Below are positions 42,056-51,913 of a DNA stretch of 64,000 nucleotides, in pieces (within the stretch, counting starts at the first letter, position 1; each line of letters starts with the position of its first letter). This DNA is from Synechococcus sp. CS-1328 (GTDB taxonomy: Bacteria > Cyanobacteriota > Cyanobacteriia > PCC-6307 > Cyanobiaceae). The translations under genes and the position numbers were made by a program. A model generated the notes under the pieces. The model had not been told where the DNA came from. It searched no databases and saw nothing but the letters and a program-made list of their open reading frames with translations. Location: positions 124,001-188,000 of the forward strand of contig NZ_JAHLYT010000071.1 in assembly GCF_025128095.1 (NCBI RefSeq), written 5' to 3'.

Positions 42056-44547
42056 ACACGGAGCGCTGGCTTCGGGATCTGCAACAGGCCCTGCGCCTGG
42101 AGGTGGAGCGGGGGTGTGGCGATCTGATGGGCCGCCAGCAGAGCTTCAGTTCCTTTGCGGCGGAGTGTTGGCAGACAGTGCCTCTGTCGCTCCAGTCGGA
42201 GGAACGGAGCCAGGCCCAGAGTTTTGCCGAGGCCTTCGCTACCTATGGCCAGTTGAGTGTGGCTCGGCGCCAGGGCCTGGTGCGCCGCTGCCGCCAGTGG
42301 CTGCACGACTGGCAGCGGAGCCGGCAGCCAAGCACCCCCGTGGCTCCACCCAGGCTGCGACTCGCCTCCGATCCCTCCCAGGCCCCACGCCGTGGCTCCG
42401 GGGGGCTGAAGCTCGATACCCCCCTGGCTGAGATGCCAGGCGTCGGGCCGAAGACCGCCGCTCGCCTGGCGGCCCTGGGACTGCTGCTGGCCAGAGACCT
42501 GCTGCACTACTACCCGCGCGATTACCTCGACTACGCCCATCTGGTGCGCATCTCGGCTCTGGAACCGGGCCGCACCGCCACGATTGTGGCCAGCGTGCGG
42601 CGCTGCCATGCCTTCAACAGTCCACGCAACCCCAACCTCTCGATCCTGGAGCTGCATCTGCAGGACTGCACCGGTCGTCTGCGGGTCTCCCGTTTCTTTG
42701 CCGGAAGACGCTTCTCCTCACCGGGCTGGCTGAAGGGCCAGCAGCGCCTCTATCCGCCGGGAGCTGATGTGGCTGTGAGCGGGCTGGTCAAGGACAGCCC
42801 CTACGGCCCCTGTTTCCAGGATCCGCTGATCGAGGTGCTGGAGGACCCCCGTGCCCTGGTGCGATCCGAGCAGATCGGGCGCATGGTGCCGGTCTATGGC
42901 CTCACCGAAGGGCTGGGCGCCGATCGGTTGCGTCAGATCGTGGCGGGGGTGCTCGGCCTGGCGGCGGCTCAGCCCGATCCATTGCCCCTGGCGATCCGTC
43001 AGCAGCACGCGCTGATCGAACGGGCCGACGCCCTGGTGGCGATCCACCGTCCAACCGATGCAGCCCAGCTGCAGGCGGCGCGGCGGCGTCTGGTCTTCGA
43101 TGAGTTCTTGCTGCTGCAACTGGCGCTGTGCCGGCGGCGGCTGGAGTTCCGCAGTCGGATCGCACCGGTGCTGCAATGTCCGGCCGGCGGCGGCGATGGC
43201 GCCACGGATGGCACGACCACCACTCCCACGTTGGTGGACCGCTTCCTGGACTTGCTGCCCTTTCCCCTCACCGGGGCCCAGCAAAGGGTCTTGAGCGACA
43301 TCCGCAGCGACCTGGCTCGCCCCCAGCCCATGGCCCGCCTGGTGCAGGGGGATGTGGGCAGCGGCAAGACCGTGGTCGCCCTGGCGGCCCTGCTGATCGC
43401 CGTCGAGGCCGGTTGCCAGGGGGTGCTGATGGCTCCCACAGAAGTGCTGGCCGAGCAGCATTTCGCCAAGATCGGTGCCTGGCTGCCCCAGCTTCATGTC
43501 AGCAGCGCCCTGCTCACCGGCTCCACTCCGGCGGCGCGGCGGCGGGAGTTGCTCCAGGACCTGATCAATGGCCAGCTGCAGGTGCTGGTGGGAACGCATG
43601 CGCTCCTGGAAGACCCGGTGCAGTTCCAGCGGCTGGGTCTGGTGGTGGTCGACGAGCAGCACCGGTTCGGGGTGCGTCAGCGCAACCGCCTCCTGGCCAA
43701 GGGCCTGCAGCCGCACCTGCTGACGATGACGGCCACGCCGATTCCCCGCACCCTGGCGCTGTCGCTGCATGGCGATCTGGACGTGAGCCAGATCGACGAG
43801 CTTCCCCCCGGTCGCCAACCGATCCGCACCCGCTGCCTGCGCGCCAGCCAGCGCCATGAGGTGCATGCGTTGATCCGCGAGCAGGTGGCCCAGGGGCAGC
43901 GCGCCTACGTGGTGCTGCCCCTGGTGGAGGAATCGGAAAAAATCGACCTGCTCTCGGCGGTGGCCGTGCACCGGCAGCTCCAGGAGGAGGTCTTCCCCGA
44001 TCTGCAGGTGGGTCTGCTGCATGGCCGGCTCGGCAGCGACGACAAGCAGAGGGTGCTCACGGCTTTCGCCACTGGGTCCTGCCAGGTGCTGGTCAGCACC
44101 ACGGTGGTGGAAGTGGGTGTGGATGTACCGGAGGCGAGCGTGATGGTGATCGAGCATGCCGAGCGCTTCGGCCTGGCCCAGCTGCACCAGCTGCGCGGCC
44201 GTGTCGGTCGGGGCAGCGCCGCCTCCCATTGCCTGCTGATCCATGACGGCAACAACGCCATGGCGCGGCAGCGGCTGGAGGTGCTGGTGGGCAGCAGCGA
44301 TGGCTTTGCCATCGCCGAGATGGATCTGCAGTTGCGTGGGCCTGGTGCGGTGCTCGGGACCCGGCAGTCCGGTCTGCCGGATCTGGCCCTGGCCAGCCTC
44401 ACGGACGATGGCTCCGTGCTGGAGCTGGCCCGGGATGTGGCCCAGGCGGTGATTGCAGCGGATCCCAACCTGGAGCACCATGGCGGCCTGGCCAAAGCGC
44501 TGGCGGAGCAGCGGCAGCGGCAGCTGGAAGCGGCCCGCTTGAATTGA
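41971..44547 (+). CDS. recG: ATP-dependent DNA helicase RecG
   Basis: Remodels stalled forks and branched DNA. 858 residues, with the extra N-terminal region of about 140 residues seen in cyanobacterial and plant RecG. Wedge/OB domain about 145-300 (PGVGPKTAARLAALGL; TATIVASVRRC), Walker A GDVGSGKT (460-467), DEQH box (561-564), TMTATPIPRTLA, HGRL, and the C-terminal QLRGRVGRG and TAEMDLQLRGPG-type motifs (here IAEMDLQLRGPGAVLGTRQSG). GTG 41971 lies inside the preceding gene; no better start is visible upstream of the N-terminal helix. Confidence 0.96.
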   Translation: MAGGQQQAETNPGAIPAGDLPAGATGELNTERWLRDLQQALRLEVERGCGDLMGRQQSFSSFAAECWQTVPLSLQSEERSQAQSFAEAFATYGQLSVARRQGLVRRCRQWLHDWQRSRQPSTPVAPPRLRLASDPSQAPRRGSGGLKLDTPLAEMPGVGPKTAARLAALGLLLARDLLHYYPRDYLDYAHLVRISALEPGRTATIVASVRRCHAFNSPRNPNLSILELHLQDCTGRLRVSRFFAGRRFSSPGWLKGQQRLYPPGADVAVSGLVKDSPYGPCFQDPLIEVLEDPRALVRSEQIGRMVPVYGLTEGLGADRLRQIVAGVLGLAAAQPDPLPLAIRQQHALIERADALVAIHRPTDAAQLQAARRRLVFDEFLLLQLALCRRRLEFRSRIAPVLQCPAGGGDGATDGTTTTPTLVDRFLDLLPFPLTGAQQRVLSDIRSDLARPQPMARLVQGDVGSGKTVVALAALLIAVEAGCQGVLMAPTEVLAEQHFAKIGAWLPQLHVSSALLTGSTPAARRRELLQDLINGQLQVLVGTHALLEDPVQFQRLGLVVVDEQHRFGVRQRNRLLAKGLQPHLLTMTATPIPRTLALSLHGDLDVSQIDELPPGRQPIRTRCLRASQRHEVHALIREQVAQGQRAYVVLPLVEESEKIDLLSAVAVHRQLQEEVFPDLQVGLLHGRLGSDDKQRVLTAFATGSCQVLVSTTVVEVGVDVPEASVMVIEHAERFGLAQLHQLRGRVGRGSAASHCLLIHDGNNAMARQRLEVLVGSSDGFAIAEMDLQLRGPGAVLGTRQSGLPDLALASLTDDGSVLELARDVAQAVIAADPNLEHHGGLAKALAEQRQRQLEAARLN

Positions 44548-44587
44548 GCGGCTGGCAAGTTCCGCCAGTCCGCTGCCTGATTCCCTG

Positions 44588-45331
44588 ATGCTGCGTCCCT
44601 GGAGTGCCATCCCGATCGATGACGCTGGCGAGCCGCTCGAAGCCCTGCCGATGGCGCTGCTGCGGCTGGAACCCCATCCGTACCAGGTGCTCGGCGCCCC
44701 CTATGGCACGGCGGAGGGTCCCTTTCGCCTGCGTCGCGGCGTGATCGAGCGGCTGCTGCAGGCTCAGGAGCAGCTGCAGCGCCACGAGCCGGGCTGGAGG
44801 CTTGCCATTTTTGATGCCTGGCGGCCGGTGGCCGTCCAGCGCTTCATGGTGCGCCACACCGTGATCGAGGAGTGTGGCCGACTGGGCTTGGATCCAGCTC
44901 CTGCGCTGGCCCTGGTGCAGGGAGACGCAAAGGCCGACGCCATTGTCCCTGCCCAGCGGCAGGTGGTGGAGCAGGTGGGCCGCTTCTGGGCCCCGCCCAG
45001 CGACGATCCGGCCACGCCACCGCCCCACAGCACCGGAGCTGCGGTGGATCTCACCCTGGCGGACTCGGCCGGAGTTCCCCTGGCCATGGGGGGCGCCATC
45101 GATGCGCTTGATGTTGTGTCAGAACCCGATCACTACCGGGCCGCCGCAGAGCGAGACCCCACGAGTGAGGCGGCCACCTGGCAGCGGCGACGCCAAGGGC
45201 TACGCCAGGCGATGGAGGCGGCCGGTTTCCGGCAACACCCCAATGAGTGGTGGCACTTCAGCCACGGCGACCAGCTCTGGGCCTGGCGCCAGGGAGCGGC
45301 GCAGGCCCGTTATGGGCGGTGTCCCGATTGA
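44588..45331 (+). CDS. D-alanyl-D-alanine dipeptidase (VanX/DdpX-like, M15D)
   Basis: 247 residues. VanX active-site equivalents: Arg79 in DAWRP, His147 and Asp154 in PPHSTGAAVDLTL, Glu220 and His223 in EWWHFSHGD. Hydrolyses D-Ala-D-Ala, probably for peptidoglycan turnover rather than vancomycin resistance; no vanHA genes are near. No clear signal peptide, so likely cytoplasmic. Confidence 0.92.
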   Translation: MLRPWSAIPIDDAGEPLEALPMALLRLEPHPYQVLGAPYGTAEGPFRLRRGVIERLLQAQEQLQRHEPGWRLAIFDAWRPVAVQRFMVRHTVIEECGRLGLDPAPALALVQGDAKADAIVPAQRQVVEQVGRFWAPPSDDPATPPPHSTGAAVDLTLADSAGVPLAMGGAIDALDVVSEPDHYRAAAERDPTSEAATWQRRRQGLRQAMEAAGFRQHPNEWWHFSHGDQLWAWRQGAAQARYGRCPD

Positions 45332-45345
45332 TGGGCTGTGCTGGC

Positions 45346-45732
45346 CTAACGGGCTGGAGCTGGAGCTGGGGCTTTGCCCAGACCGAGCTTGCGGCGCAAC
45401 TGGGCGGCGTCGCTGGCACTGAGCAGGCCCTGGGAGAGGCACCGCTCGATCGTTCGGCTGGTGATGTCGGCCTGCATCCCGCGCAGCTTCTGTTTCACAG
45501 CCTCAGGCTGGTCGGCGAAGGGCGCCAGATGCCTCTGGTACGCCGCGGTGATCGTGCTCACCTGGCAGGTCTGCTGATCGGGCTGGTAGATGGTGGGCTT
45601 GCCGGGGGGACGGGGCGGTTTAGCCGGTTCCGCCAGGGCTGCCGATCCGATCGACAGACAGACAACCACCAGGAGCAACAGCTGCCGGGCCCGGGGCATC
45701 TGACGGCGCTGGCTGGAACGGTGCTGCTGCAT
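45346..45732 (-). CDS. Small exported protein of unknown function, about 128 aa
   Basis: ATG 45732 or 45699; the second puts MPRARQ directly before the hydrophobic core LLLLVVVCLSIGSAALA and looks better as a signal peptide. The mature part (about 95 residues) has two Cys and a helical QQTCQVSTITAAYQRHLAPFADQPEAVKQKLRG segment. The tail is Ala/Pro-rich. Convergent with the dipeptidase gene, 14 bp apart. Confidence 0.7.
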   Translation of the reverse strand: MQQHRSSQRRQMPRARQLLLLVVVCLSIGSAALAEPAKPPRPPGKPTIYQPDQQTCQVSTITAAYQRHLAPFADQPEAVKQKLRGMQADITSRTIERCLSQGLLSASDAAQLRRKLGLGKAPAPAPAR

Positions 45733-45785
45733 GACACGGAGCGGCAAAAGGAGATAGCAACGGATATGGGCTGACCTGAGCTGTC

Positions 45786-47603
45786 TCAGAGGCTGGCAGC
45801 GGTCAGCAGGTCGCGCACGGCGGCATCACCTTCTCTGGCCACGAAGTCGCCGAAGCTGCGCCGCCCGCCGCGTTCGGCCCAGGCGCTGAGTAGCGGCTCC
45901 AGGGTGGCCTCAAGATTCTCAAGAGGCATGCGCTCCAGATAGGGCTGGGCCAGCCGGGTGAGGTTGGGCGAGCCGCCGAGCCAGAGCTGGTACTGATCGA
46001 CGCCGCTGCCCACCAGCCCGATCTCCGCCATGTACGGCCGGGCGCAACCGTTCGGGCAGCCGGTCATGCGCACCAGAATCTGCCGATCGATGCCGAGCCG
46101 ACCCAGAAGTGCCTCCAACCGATCCAGTACCGCCGGCAGGATGCGCTCCGATTCAGTGATCGCCAGTCCACAGGTGGGCAGGGCCGGGCAGGCGATCGCG
46201 TGGCGGGCCAGCAGCGGTGGCGTTTCCGGCGTTTCGAAACCGAGATCTGCCAGGGCCAAGCGCAGGCTGGCCCGCTGGCTGGTGCCGATGTTGCAGAGCA
46301 GCAGGTCCTGGTTGGGGGTGAGGCGCACCTCCAGCTTGAAGGTATCGACAAGCTTGCGGAGGCCCACCTTGAGATCTCCCTCGAGGCGACCACAGAGGAT
46401 CGGCAGGCCCACGAACCAGAGGCCGCTGCTCTGGCGATGCCAGCCGAGGTAGTCGGTGAGTTTGGTGGTGGGCTCCTGGCGCAGACCTTTGATCGGATGG
46501 GAGAAGTAACGCTGCTGCAGCTCGTCGCGGAACCAGGCGATGCCGCGGTCGTGGATCAGATATTTCATGCGCGAGTGGCGCCGCTGATGGCGGTCGCCGT
46601 GATCGCGCTGCAGGGCAACGATCGCCTGCAGAAGATCGAAGATCCCATCCGCCGCCACATAGCCGAGCGGATCGGCGATGCGGGCAAAGGTCTCCTCCTT
46701 GTTGTGGGTGCGGCCCATGCCGCCTCCCACATAGACGTTGCAGCCCTGGGGACGGCCGGAAGGATCGGTGAACAGCACCAGGCCCACGTCCTGGGTGAGC
46801 AGGTCGACGGAGTTGTCACCGGGAACGGTGACCGCCACCTTGAACTTGCGCGGCAGATAGGTGGTTCCGTACAGGGGCTCTTCGGGCGTACCGCTGTAGA
46901 TGTGGCCGTCCACCTGCCGCTGCCGCGCCTTGCGGACCGGAGCCGCCGCTTTGATGCGGTAGCTGAGGTCGCCATCCACCCAGAGGTCCAGGTAGGTGCC
47001 CTCCGCCGCCTGGGGGGCAAGCAGGTCAGCGATCTGATCGGCCAGCTCTCGGGCCGCTGGATAGCCACCCTTCTCGAAGGGAGCGGCAGGGGCCATCACA
47101 TTGCGGTTGATGTCACCGCAGGCCGAAAGAGTGGAGCCCATGGATCGGATGATCGTGCCGATCACCTCCTTGATGTCCCCCTTGCGGATCCCATGCATCT
47201 GGAAGGCCTGGCGGGTGGTGATCCGCAGGGTTTCATTGCCGAGTCGGTCGGCCAAGGTATCCAGGGCGAGATAGAGATCGGTGGGGATCCGACCACCCGG
47301 GTTACGCAGGCGCAGCATCAATTGCCAGTCCTTCTCCTTGCCCTTCTCGCGGTTGTCGCGGTTGTCCTGCTGGTAACTGCCGTGGTATTTGAGGATCTGA
47401 ACCGCGTTCTCACTGAAATGTGAGGCTCCATTGACCAGTTCCGTGGCCAGAGGTTCTCGGAGGAAGCCGCTCTCGCGTTTGAGACCCTCGAGTTTGGAGG
47501 GGGATTTGGCGGCAGCAGCGGGGTTCAGGCTGGTCTCGGATCCCGTCTCTGCCTCAGGGGTCGACACCGCCGACGCGCTGGCGGGGGCCGTCGTCTTGGG
47601 CAT
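45786..47603 (-). CDS. sir: Ferredoxin-dependent sulfite reductase
   Basis: Six-electron reduction of sulfite to sulfide in assimilatory sulfur metabolism. 605 residues from ATG 47603. Two nitrite/sulfite reductase ferredoxin-like halves. The 4Fe-4S/siroheme cysteines are Cys472, Cys478, Cys516 and Cys520 (C-x5-C and TGCPNGC). TTRQAFQMHGIRKG and ACGDINRNVMAPAAP favour sulfite reductase over nitrite reductase. Divergent from glyS, whose upstream frame overlaps. Confidence 0.95.
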   Translation of the reverse strand: MPKTTAPASASAVSTPEAETGSETSLNPAAAAKSPSKLEGLKRESGFLREPLATELVNGASHFSENAVQILKYHGSYQQDNRDNREKGKEKDWQLMLRLRNPGGRIPTDLYLALDTLADRLGNETLRITTRQAFQMHGIRKGDIKEVIGTIIRSMGSTLSACGDINRNVMAPAAPFEKGGYPAARELADQIADLLAPQAAEGTYLDLWVDGDLSYRIKAAAPVRKARQRQVDGHIYSGTPEEPLYGTTYLPRKFKVAVTVPGDNSVDLLTQDVGLVLFTDPSGRPQGCNVYVGGGMGRTHNKEETFARIADPLGYVAADGIFDLLQAIVALQRDHGDRHQRRHSRMKYLIHDRGIAWFRDELQQRYFSHPIKGLRQEPTTKLTDYLGWHRQSSGLWFVGLPILCGRLEGDLKVGLRKLVDTFKLEVRLTPNQDLLLCNIGTSQRASLRLALADLGFETPETPPLLARHAIACPALPTCGLAITESERILPAVLDRLEALLGRLGIDRQILVRMTGCPNGCARPYMAEIGLVGSGVDQYQLWLGGSPNLTRLAQPYLERMPLENLEATLEPLLSAWAERGGRRSFGDFVAREGDAAVRDLLTAASL

Positions 47604-47710
47604 TGCGGATCCGGCAGGCACGGGAGCTGATGAAACTAGCGAATGGTGTGCCAAGAAGAGGGTCCATCCCCACACCGTTCAATACAGTCGCAGATTGCTG
47701 TGGCCGAGGC

Positions 47711-49888
47711 GTGTCCACCTTCCTGCTGGAGATCGGTACCGAGGAACTGCCCGCCGACTTCGCTCAATCCGCCCTGTGCCAACTGGAGCAGCTGGTCAGC
47801 GCCGATCTGCTGGCCAGCCGCCTCAGCTTTGAGCGGGTGCGCTGCCTCGGCACACCGCGGCGCCTGGCGGTGCTGATCGATGGACTCGCCGAGCGGCAAG
47901 AGGATCTGGAGGAGGAACGCAAGGGCCCCCCTGGAGCCCAGGCCTTCCGGGATGGTGCGCCCACGGCGGCAGCCCTTGGCTTTGCCCGCCGTTGTGGTGT
48001 GGCGGCCGAGCAACTCGAGGTCCGGGACACCCCCAAGGGCCCCTTTGTCTTCGCACGGATCCTCGAACCGGGCCGCGCCGCCGCCGATCTGCTCACCGAC
48101 CTGGTGCCGGCCTGGATCAACGGACTGCAGGGCCGTCGTTTCATGCGCTGGGGCGAGGGCGATGGACGATTCAGCCGGCCGATCCGTTGGCTGGTGGCCT
48201 TGCTGGGCGAGAACGTTCTGCCGGTGACCCTGTCGGGCAGTGATCCCCAGGTGATGGCGGGAAGCCGCAGCCGCGGCCATCGCCTCTCCGGCGCCGATGT
48301 GGCCATCGCGTCAGCAGAGTCCTATGAGGCAGCTCTCGCGGCAGCTGGTGTGGTGGTCGATCGCCAGATCCGTGCCGATCAGATTCGCCGGATGATCGAA
48401 GCGGCCGCCACCGCCTTGTCGGCCCAGGCCGATCTGCCTGAGGAGTTGTTTGAGGAGCTCACCGACCTGGTGGAGGCACCGCTGCTGATCGAAGGGGCCA
48501 TCAGTGATCACTCCCTTGACCTGCCGCCCGAGGTGCTCAGCACCGTGATGCGGGCCCATCAGCGCTACGTGCCGCTCTATCAGCTCAAGGCGGAGCGCGA
48601 TCCCCTGGCCCTGGAGGCCCGCTCCAGCCTGCTGCCTCGGTTCCTCTGCATCGGTAACGGCCTGCCCGAAGCCACAGACACCGTGCGCCGGGGTAACGAG
48701 CGTGTTCTCAAAGCCCGCCTCGCTGACGCCGCCTTCTTCCTCGCGGCCGACCGGGCCGTGGCCAGCATCGATCGGCGCGATCAGCTGCACCGGGTGGCCT
48801 TCGCCAAGGGGCTGGGCAGCCTGCGGGATCGCTGCGAGCGGCTGGAGTGGTGCACCGATGAGCTGCTCGAGCAGCTCGATCTCCCTGCCGTCACCGCGGA
48901 TCACGCCCGCCGTGCCGCCCATCTCTGCAAGCACGATCTGGTCAGCCAGATGGTGGGCGAGTTCCCCGAGCTGCAGGGGGTGATCGGCGGGAAATATCTG
49001 CTGGCCGAGGGTGAGCCTCGGCCGGTGGCCCTGGCGGTGTTGGAGCACTACCTGCCCAGGGGAGCCGGCGACGATCTACCCGGCTCCGATGCCGGAGCCC
49101 TGGTCGCCCTGGCTGAACGGCTGGAACTGCTGCTGAGCATCTATGCCAAGGGAGAACGCCCCAGCGGCTCCTCCGACCCCTACGCCCTGCGCCGCGCCGG
49201 CAACGGCCTTCTTCAGATCCTCTGGGAGCGCAACTGGATTCTCGATCTGAACGCCCTGCTTGATCGGGCCACGGGCCATTGGGCTGAGTTGCTGCCCCAC
49301 TTCGCGGTGGATCCGCAGGCTCTGGCCGCCGAACTGGGCGACTTGCTGCGGCAGCGTCTGATCAGCCTGCTGGAGGAGGAGGGCATCGATGCGGATCTGG
49401 TGCAGGCGGTCGCCGGGGATGCGGTGGCTCTGGAGCGGGTGCTCAGGGATCCGGCCGATGCCCGCCGACGGGCCGAGTTGCTGCGCAGTCTTCGGGGTTG
49501 CGGCACCCTTTCGGCCCTGCAGGCGGTGGTGACCCGAGCCGCCAGGCTCGCCACGAAAGGAGATCTGGACCCCGAGGTGTTGAATCCGGTCGGAGTTGTG
49601 GAGGCGCAGCTGTTCGAAACCAGCAGCGAAGCCGCCATGCTGGCGGTGCTGCAGCAGCTCGCACCCCTGGCGGTCGCCAGCTCCCTGAGCGGCAAACAGG
49701 ACGGCTATCAGGCACTGGCTGATGGCCTGGCGGGCAGCGCCGAGGTTTTGGCCGCCTTCTTTGATGGCGACGACAGCGTCCTGGTGATGGTGGACGACCC
49801 GGCCGTGCGCCGCAACCGCCTCAATCTGCTGGGGGTGTTGCGCAATCAGGCCGCCGTGCTGGCCGATTTCAGCCGGATCAGCGGCTGA
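47711..49888 (+). CDS. glyS: Glycine-tRNA ligase, beta subunit
   Basis: GTG 47711 gives 725 residues starting VSTFLLEIGTEELPA, the expected N-terminus. Contains KGPPGAQAFRDG, TAAALGFARR, WGEGDGRFSRPIRWLVALL, MRAHQRYVPL and the C-terminal tRNA-binding helical domain. Works with a separate alpha subunit (not in the window) in the bacterial heterotetramer. The upstream part of the open frame to 47603 overlaps sir and is not glyS-like. Confidence 0.97.
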   Translation: MSTFLLEIGTEELPADFAQSALCQLEQLVSADLLASRLSFERVRCLGTPRRLAVLIDGLAERQEDLEEERKGPPGAQAFRDGAPTAAALGFARRCGVAAEQLEVRDTPKGPFVFARILEPGRAAADLLTDLVPAWINGLQGRRFMRWGEGDGRFSRPIRWLVALLGENVLPVTLSGSDPQVMAGSRSRGHRLSGADVAIASAESYEAALAAAGVVVDRQIRADQIRRMIEAAATALSAQADLPEELFEELTDLVEAPLLIEGAISDHSLDLPPEVLSTVMRAHQRYVPLYQLKAERDPLALEARSSLLPRFLCIGNGLPEATDTVRRGNERVLKARLADAAFFLAADRAVASIDRRDQLHRVAFAKGLGSLRDRCERLEWCTDELLEQLDLPAVTADHARRAAHLCKHDLVSQMVGEFPELQGVIGGKYLLAEGEPRPVALAVLEHYLPRGAGDDLPGSDAGALVALAERLELLLSIYAKGERPSGSSDPYALRRAGNGLLQILWERNWILDLNALLDRATGHWAELLPHFAVDPQALAAELGDLLRQRLISLLEEEGIDADLVQAVAGDAVALERVLRDPADARRRAELLRSLRGCGTLSALQAVVTRAARLATKGDLDPEVLNPVGVVEAQLFETSSEAAMLAVLQQLAPLAVASSLSGKQDGYQALADGLAGSAEVLAAFFDGDDSVLVMVDDPAVRRNRLNLLGVLRNQAAVLADFSRISG

Positions 49889-49913
49889 CGCCAGCATTCG
49901 CGCCTGGTTCTCT

Positions 49914-51239
49914 TCAGGGAGGCGAGGCCGATGGACCAAGCGTTGACGGCTGCAGGGGCAGGAACACCCGAAAGCAGCTGCCAACCCCGGGTTCGCTGCT
50001 GACCTCAATCCGACCGCCATGGGCTGCGCAGATGCCGGAGGCGATCGCCAACCCCAGGCCATTGCCCTCCCCACTGCGATCAGGCCGGGCTCGCCAGAGC
50101 CGGTCGAACACCCGCTCCATATGCTCAGGCCTCAGACCGATGCCTGTGTCCTGCACCGACACGACTGCACAGCCTCCACGCCGTTCGGCACTCAGGCCAA
50201 TCTCCCCTCCTCTCGGGGTGTAGCGGCGGGCATTGTCGAGCAGGTTGCGGAACAGGCGCTGCAGCAGCACCGGCTGGCCGTTCACGAACAGCTCCTCCTG
50301 CAGTGACGTGACCAGCCGCAGTCCATCGCGTGTGAAGCCATCCCGCTGCAGATCCACCTTTTGGTCCAGAGGCCGTGTGAGATCAACGCTGCTGGGGTGC
50401 TGAATGGTTTCGCCGTCGTGCCGGGCCACCAGCAACAGGTCATCCACCAACTGAATCATCTGATCGATGGCGCTGGCCATCGCCTCGAACCGCCGCCGCT
50501 GGTTGGAGGCTTCGGCCGGTGCTTCCAGCAGCCCCATGTCGATATTGGCCGCCAGGGCCGCCAGCGGCCCGCGCAGCTCGTGGGACGCATCGAAGCTGAA
50601 CTGGCGCAACCGATCGACATGCCGCTCCAGGGGACGCAGGGCAGCCTGGGTCAGCACCACCGCACTGACGGCGCACAGGAGCAAGGCAACGGTCACCGCG
50701 GCGGCCAGGGCCAGATCCAGGTGCCCCAGTCGCTGCTGCATCAGCTCCAGGCTGGTGCTGACCCTCAGCCAGGTGGGCCTGCTGCGGACCCCCGGCTTTC
50801 CCTGCTCACCCCCGAGGGGGCGCACCAGGGCCAGGGCGGTGTGTCCCTCCTGCCAGAGCAGGGTCGCTCCAGGGGCTGGCAGCGCAAGCGGAGCAAGCCG
50901 AATCGGCTCCCCCAGCCGCAGCAGCGGCCCACCGCCAGGCGCCTGGAACCACTCCACCTGCTGGTGGGCTTGCCGGAACCCCCGATCGATCGCCTGAGCC
51001 GAGGCAGCCGTCGCTGATGCCGGCATCGGCAGCTGGGACAGCTCCGAAGCCACCACAGTGAGTTCCTCGCGGATGCCCGTCCATTCCCCGTCGCGGGAGA
51101 TTCCGCGTACCACGATCGCCATCACCAGCAGAATCCCCGTGAGACTGCTCAAATAGAGCAGAAACAGATCACGCTGATACCGGCGCAGGGGCTGGGTGCG
51201 AGATCGAACCCTGGCGGTGGAGACCGATCGGCTCATCAC
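49914..51239 (-). CDS. Membrane sensor histidine kinase
   Basis: 441 residues. Two spans (about 24-45 and 176-198) bound a 130-residue periplasmic sensor domain of no recognised type. HisKA with His220 in FSFDASHELRGPLAALAANI, then HATPase_c with N box LLDNARRYTP, DTGIGL and GEGNGLGLAIA. No HAMP is evident beyond a short linker. Shares four bases with the response-regulator gene upstream. Stimulus unknown. Confidence 0.93.
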   Translation of the reverse strand: MMSRSVSTARVRSRTQPLRRYQRDLFLLYLSSLTGILLVMAIVVRGISRDGEWTGIREELTVVASELSQLPMPASATAASAQAIDRGFRQAHQQVEWFQAPGGGPLLRLGEPIRLAPLALPAPGATLLWQEGHTALALVRPLGGEQGKPGVRSRPTWLRVSTSLELMQQRLGHLDLALAAAVTVALLLCAVSAVVLTQAALRPLERHVDRLRQFSFDASHELRGPLAALAANIDMGLLEAPAEASNQRRRFEAMASAIDQMIQLVDDLLLVARHDGETIQHPSSVDLTRPLDQKVDLQRDGFTRDGLRLVTSLQEELFVNGQPVLLQRLFRNLLDNARRYTPRGGEIGLSAERRGGCAVVSVQDTGIGLRPEHMERVFDRLWRARPDRSGEGNGLGLAIASGICAAHGGRIEVSSEPGVGSCFRVFLPLQPSTLGPSASPP

Positions 51240-51913
51240 TGTTCCTCTCGCATCCGATAGCCAAGGCCATGCAGGGTTTCGATCGGATCCTCACCACAGG
51301 TGGCACGCAGCTTGCGGCGCAGATTGTTGAGGTGGGTTTTCACGGTGTCTTCACCGGAGTCCGCGTCCATCGACCACAACTGATCGAGGAGCTGGGCCCG
51401 GCTGACCAGGCGACCGGGATGGCGCAGGAACCACTCGAGCAGGCGCAGCTCCCGCGCCGTGAGCTGAATCGGCTGTCCATCCCAATGGACTCGCCCTTCT
51501 TCGCTATCGAGGTTCAGCTCTTTCCAGTTAAAGATCCTGCCGCGGAAGGGACGATCACGGCGTCGTTCCAGCGAGCGGATCCGGGCGGCCAGTTCCACCA
51601 TCCGAAACGGCTTGACAAGATAATCATCGGCACCGTCCTGCAACCCCTGAACCAGATCATCGAGCCCATCGCGGGCCGTGATCATCAGCACCAGCGTGTG
51701 CCGCCCCTGACGCCGAAGCTGACGCACAATCGAGAGGCCATCCAGGCCGGGCAGCATCCAATCGAGCAGGGCCAGGTCCACCTCGCACTCCAGCAGGGTG
51801 TCCAGGGCGGCCTGTCCATCGCTCACCCAGGTCACCGCATGGCGTTCATGCTCCAGGAATGCCACCAACGGGTCCGCCAGGCGGCTGTCGTCCTCAGCCA
51901 GAAGAATGCGCAT
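51236..51913 (-). CDS. OmpR/PhoB family response regulator
   Basis: 225 residues. Receiver domain with acidic pocket Asp8-Asp9, phosphorylation Asp51 (LLDWMLPG), Thr79 and Lys101. DNA-binding winged helix from about 130 (LTARELRLLEWFLRHPGRLVSRAQLLDQLW, VKTHLNNLRRKL). Pairs with the kinase directly downstream. Orthology to RppA or another named regulator cannot be decided here. Confidence 0.95.
   Translation of the reverse strand: MRILLAEDDSRLADPLVAFLEHERHAVTWVSDGQAALDTLLECEVDLALLDWMLPGLDGLSIVRQLRRQGRHTLVLMITARDGLDDLVQGLQDGADDYLVKPFRMVELAARIRSLERRRDRPFRGRIFNWKELNLDSEEGRVHWDGQPIQLTARELRLLEWFLRHPGRLVSRAQLLDQLWSMDADSGEDTVKTHLNNLRRKLRATCGEDPIETLHGLGYRMREEQ

Noticed and set aside
44588-45331. Vancomycin resistance determinant
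   Set aside because: VanX-type catalytic residues are present, but no vanH, vanA or regulator genes accompany it; housekeeping dipeptidases of this family are widespread.
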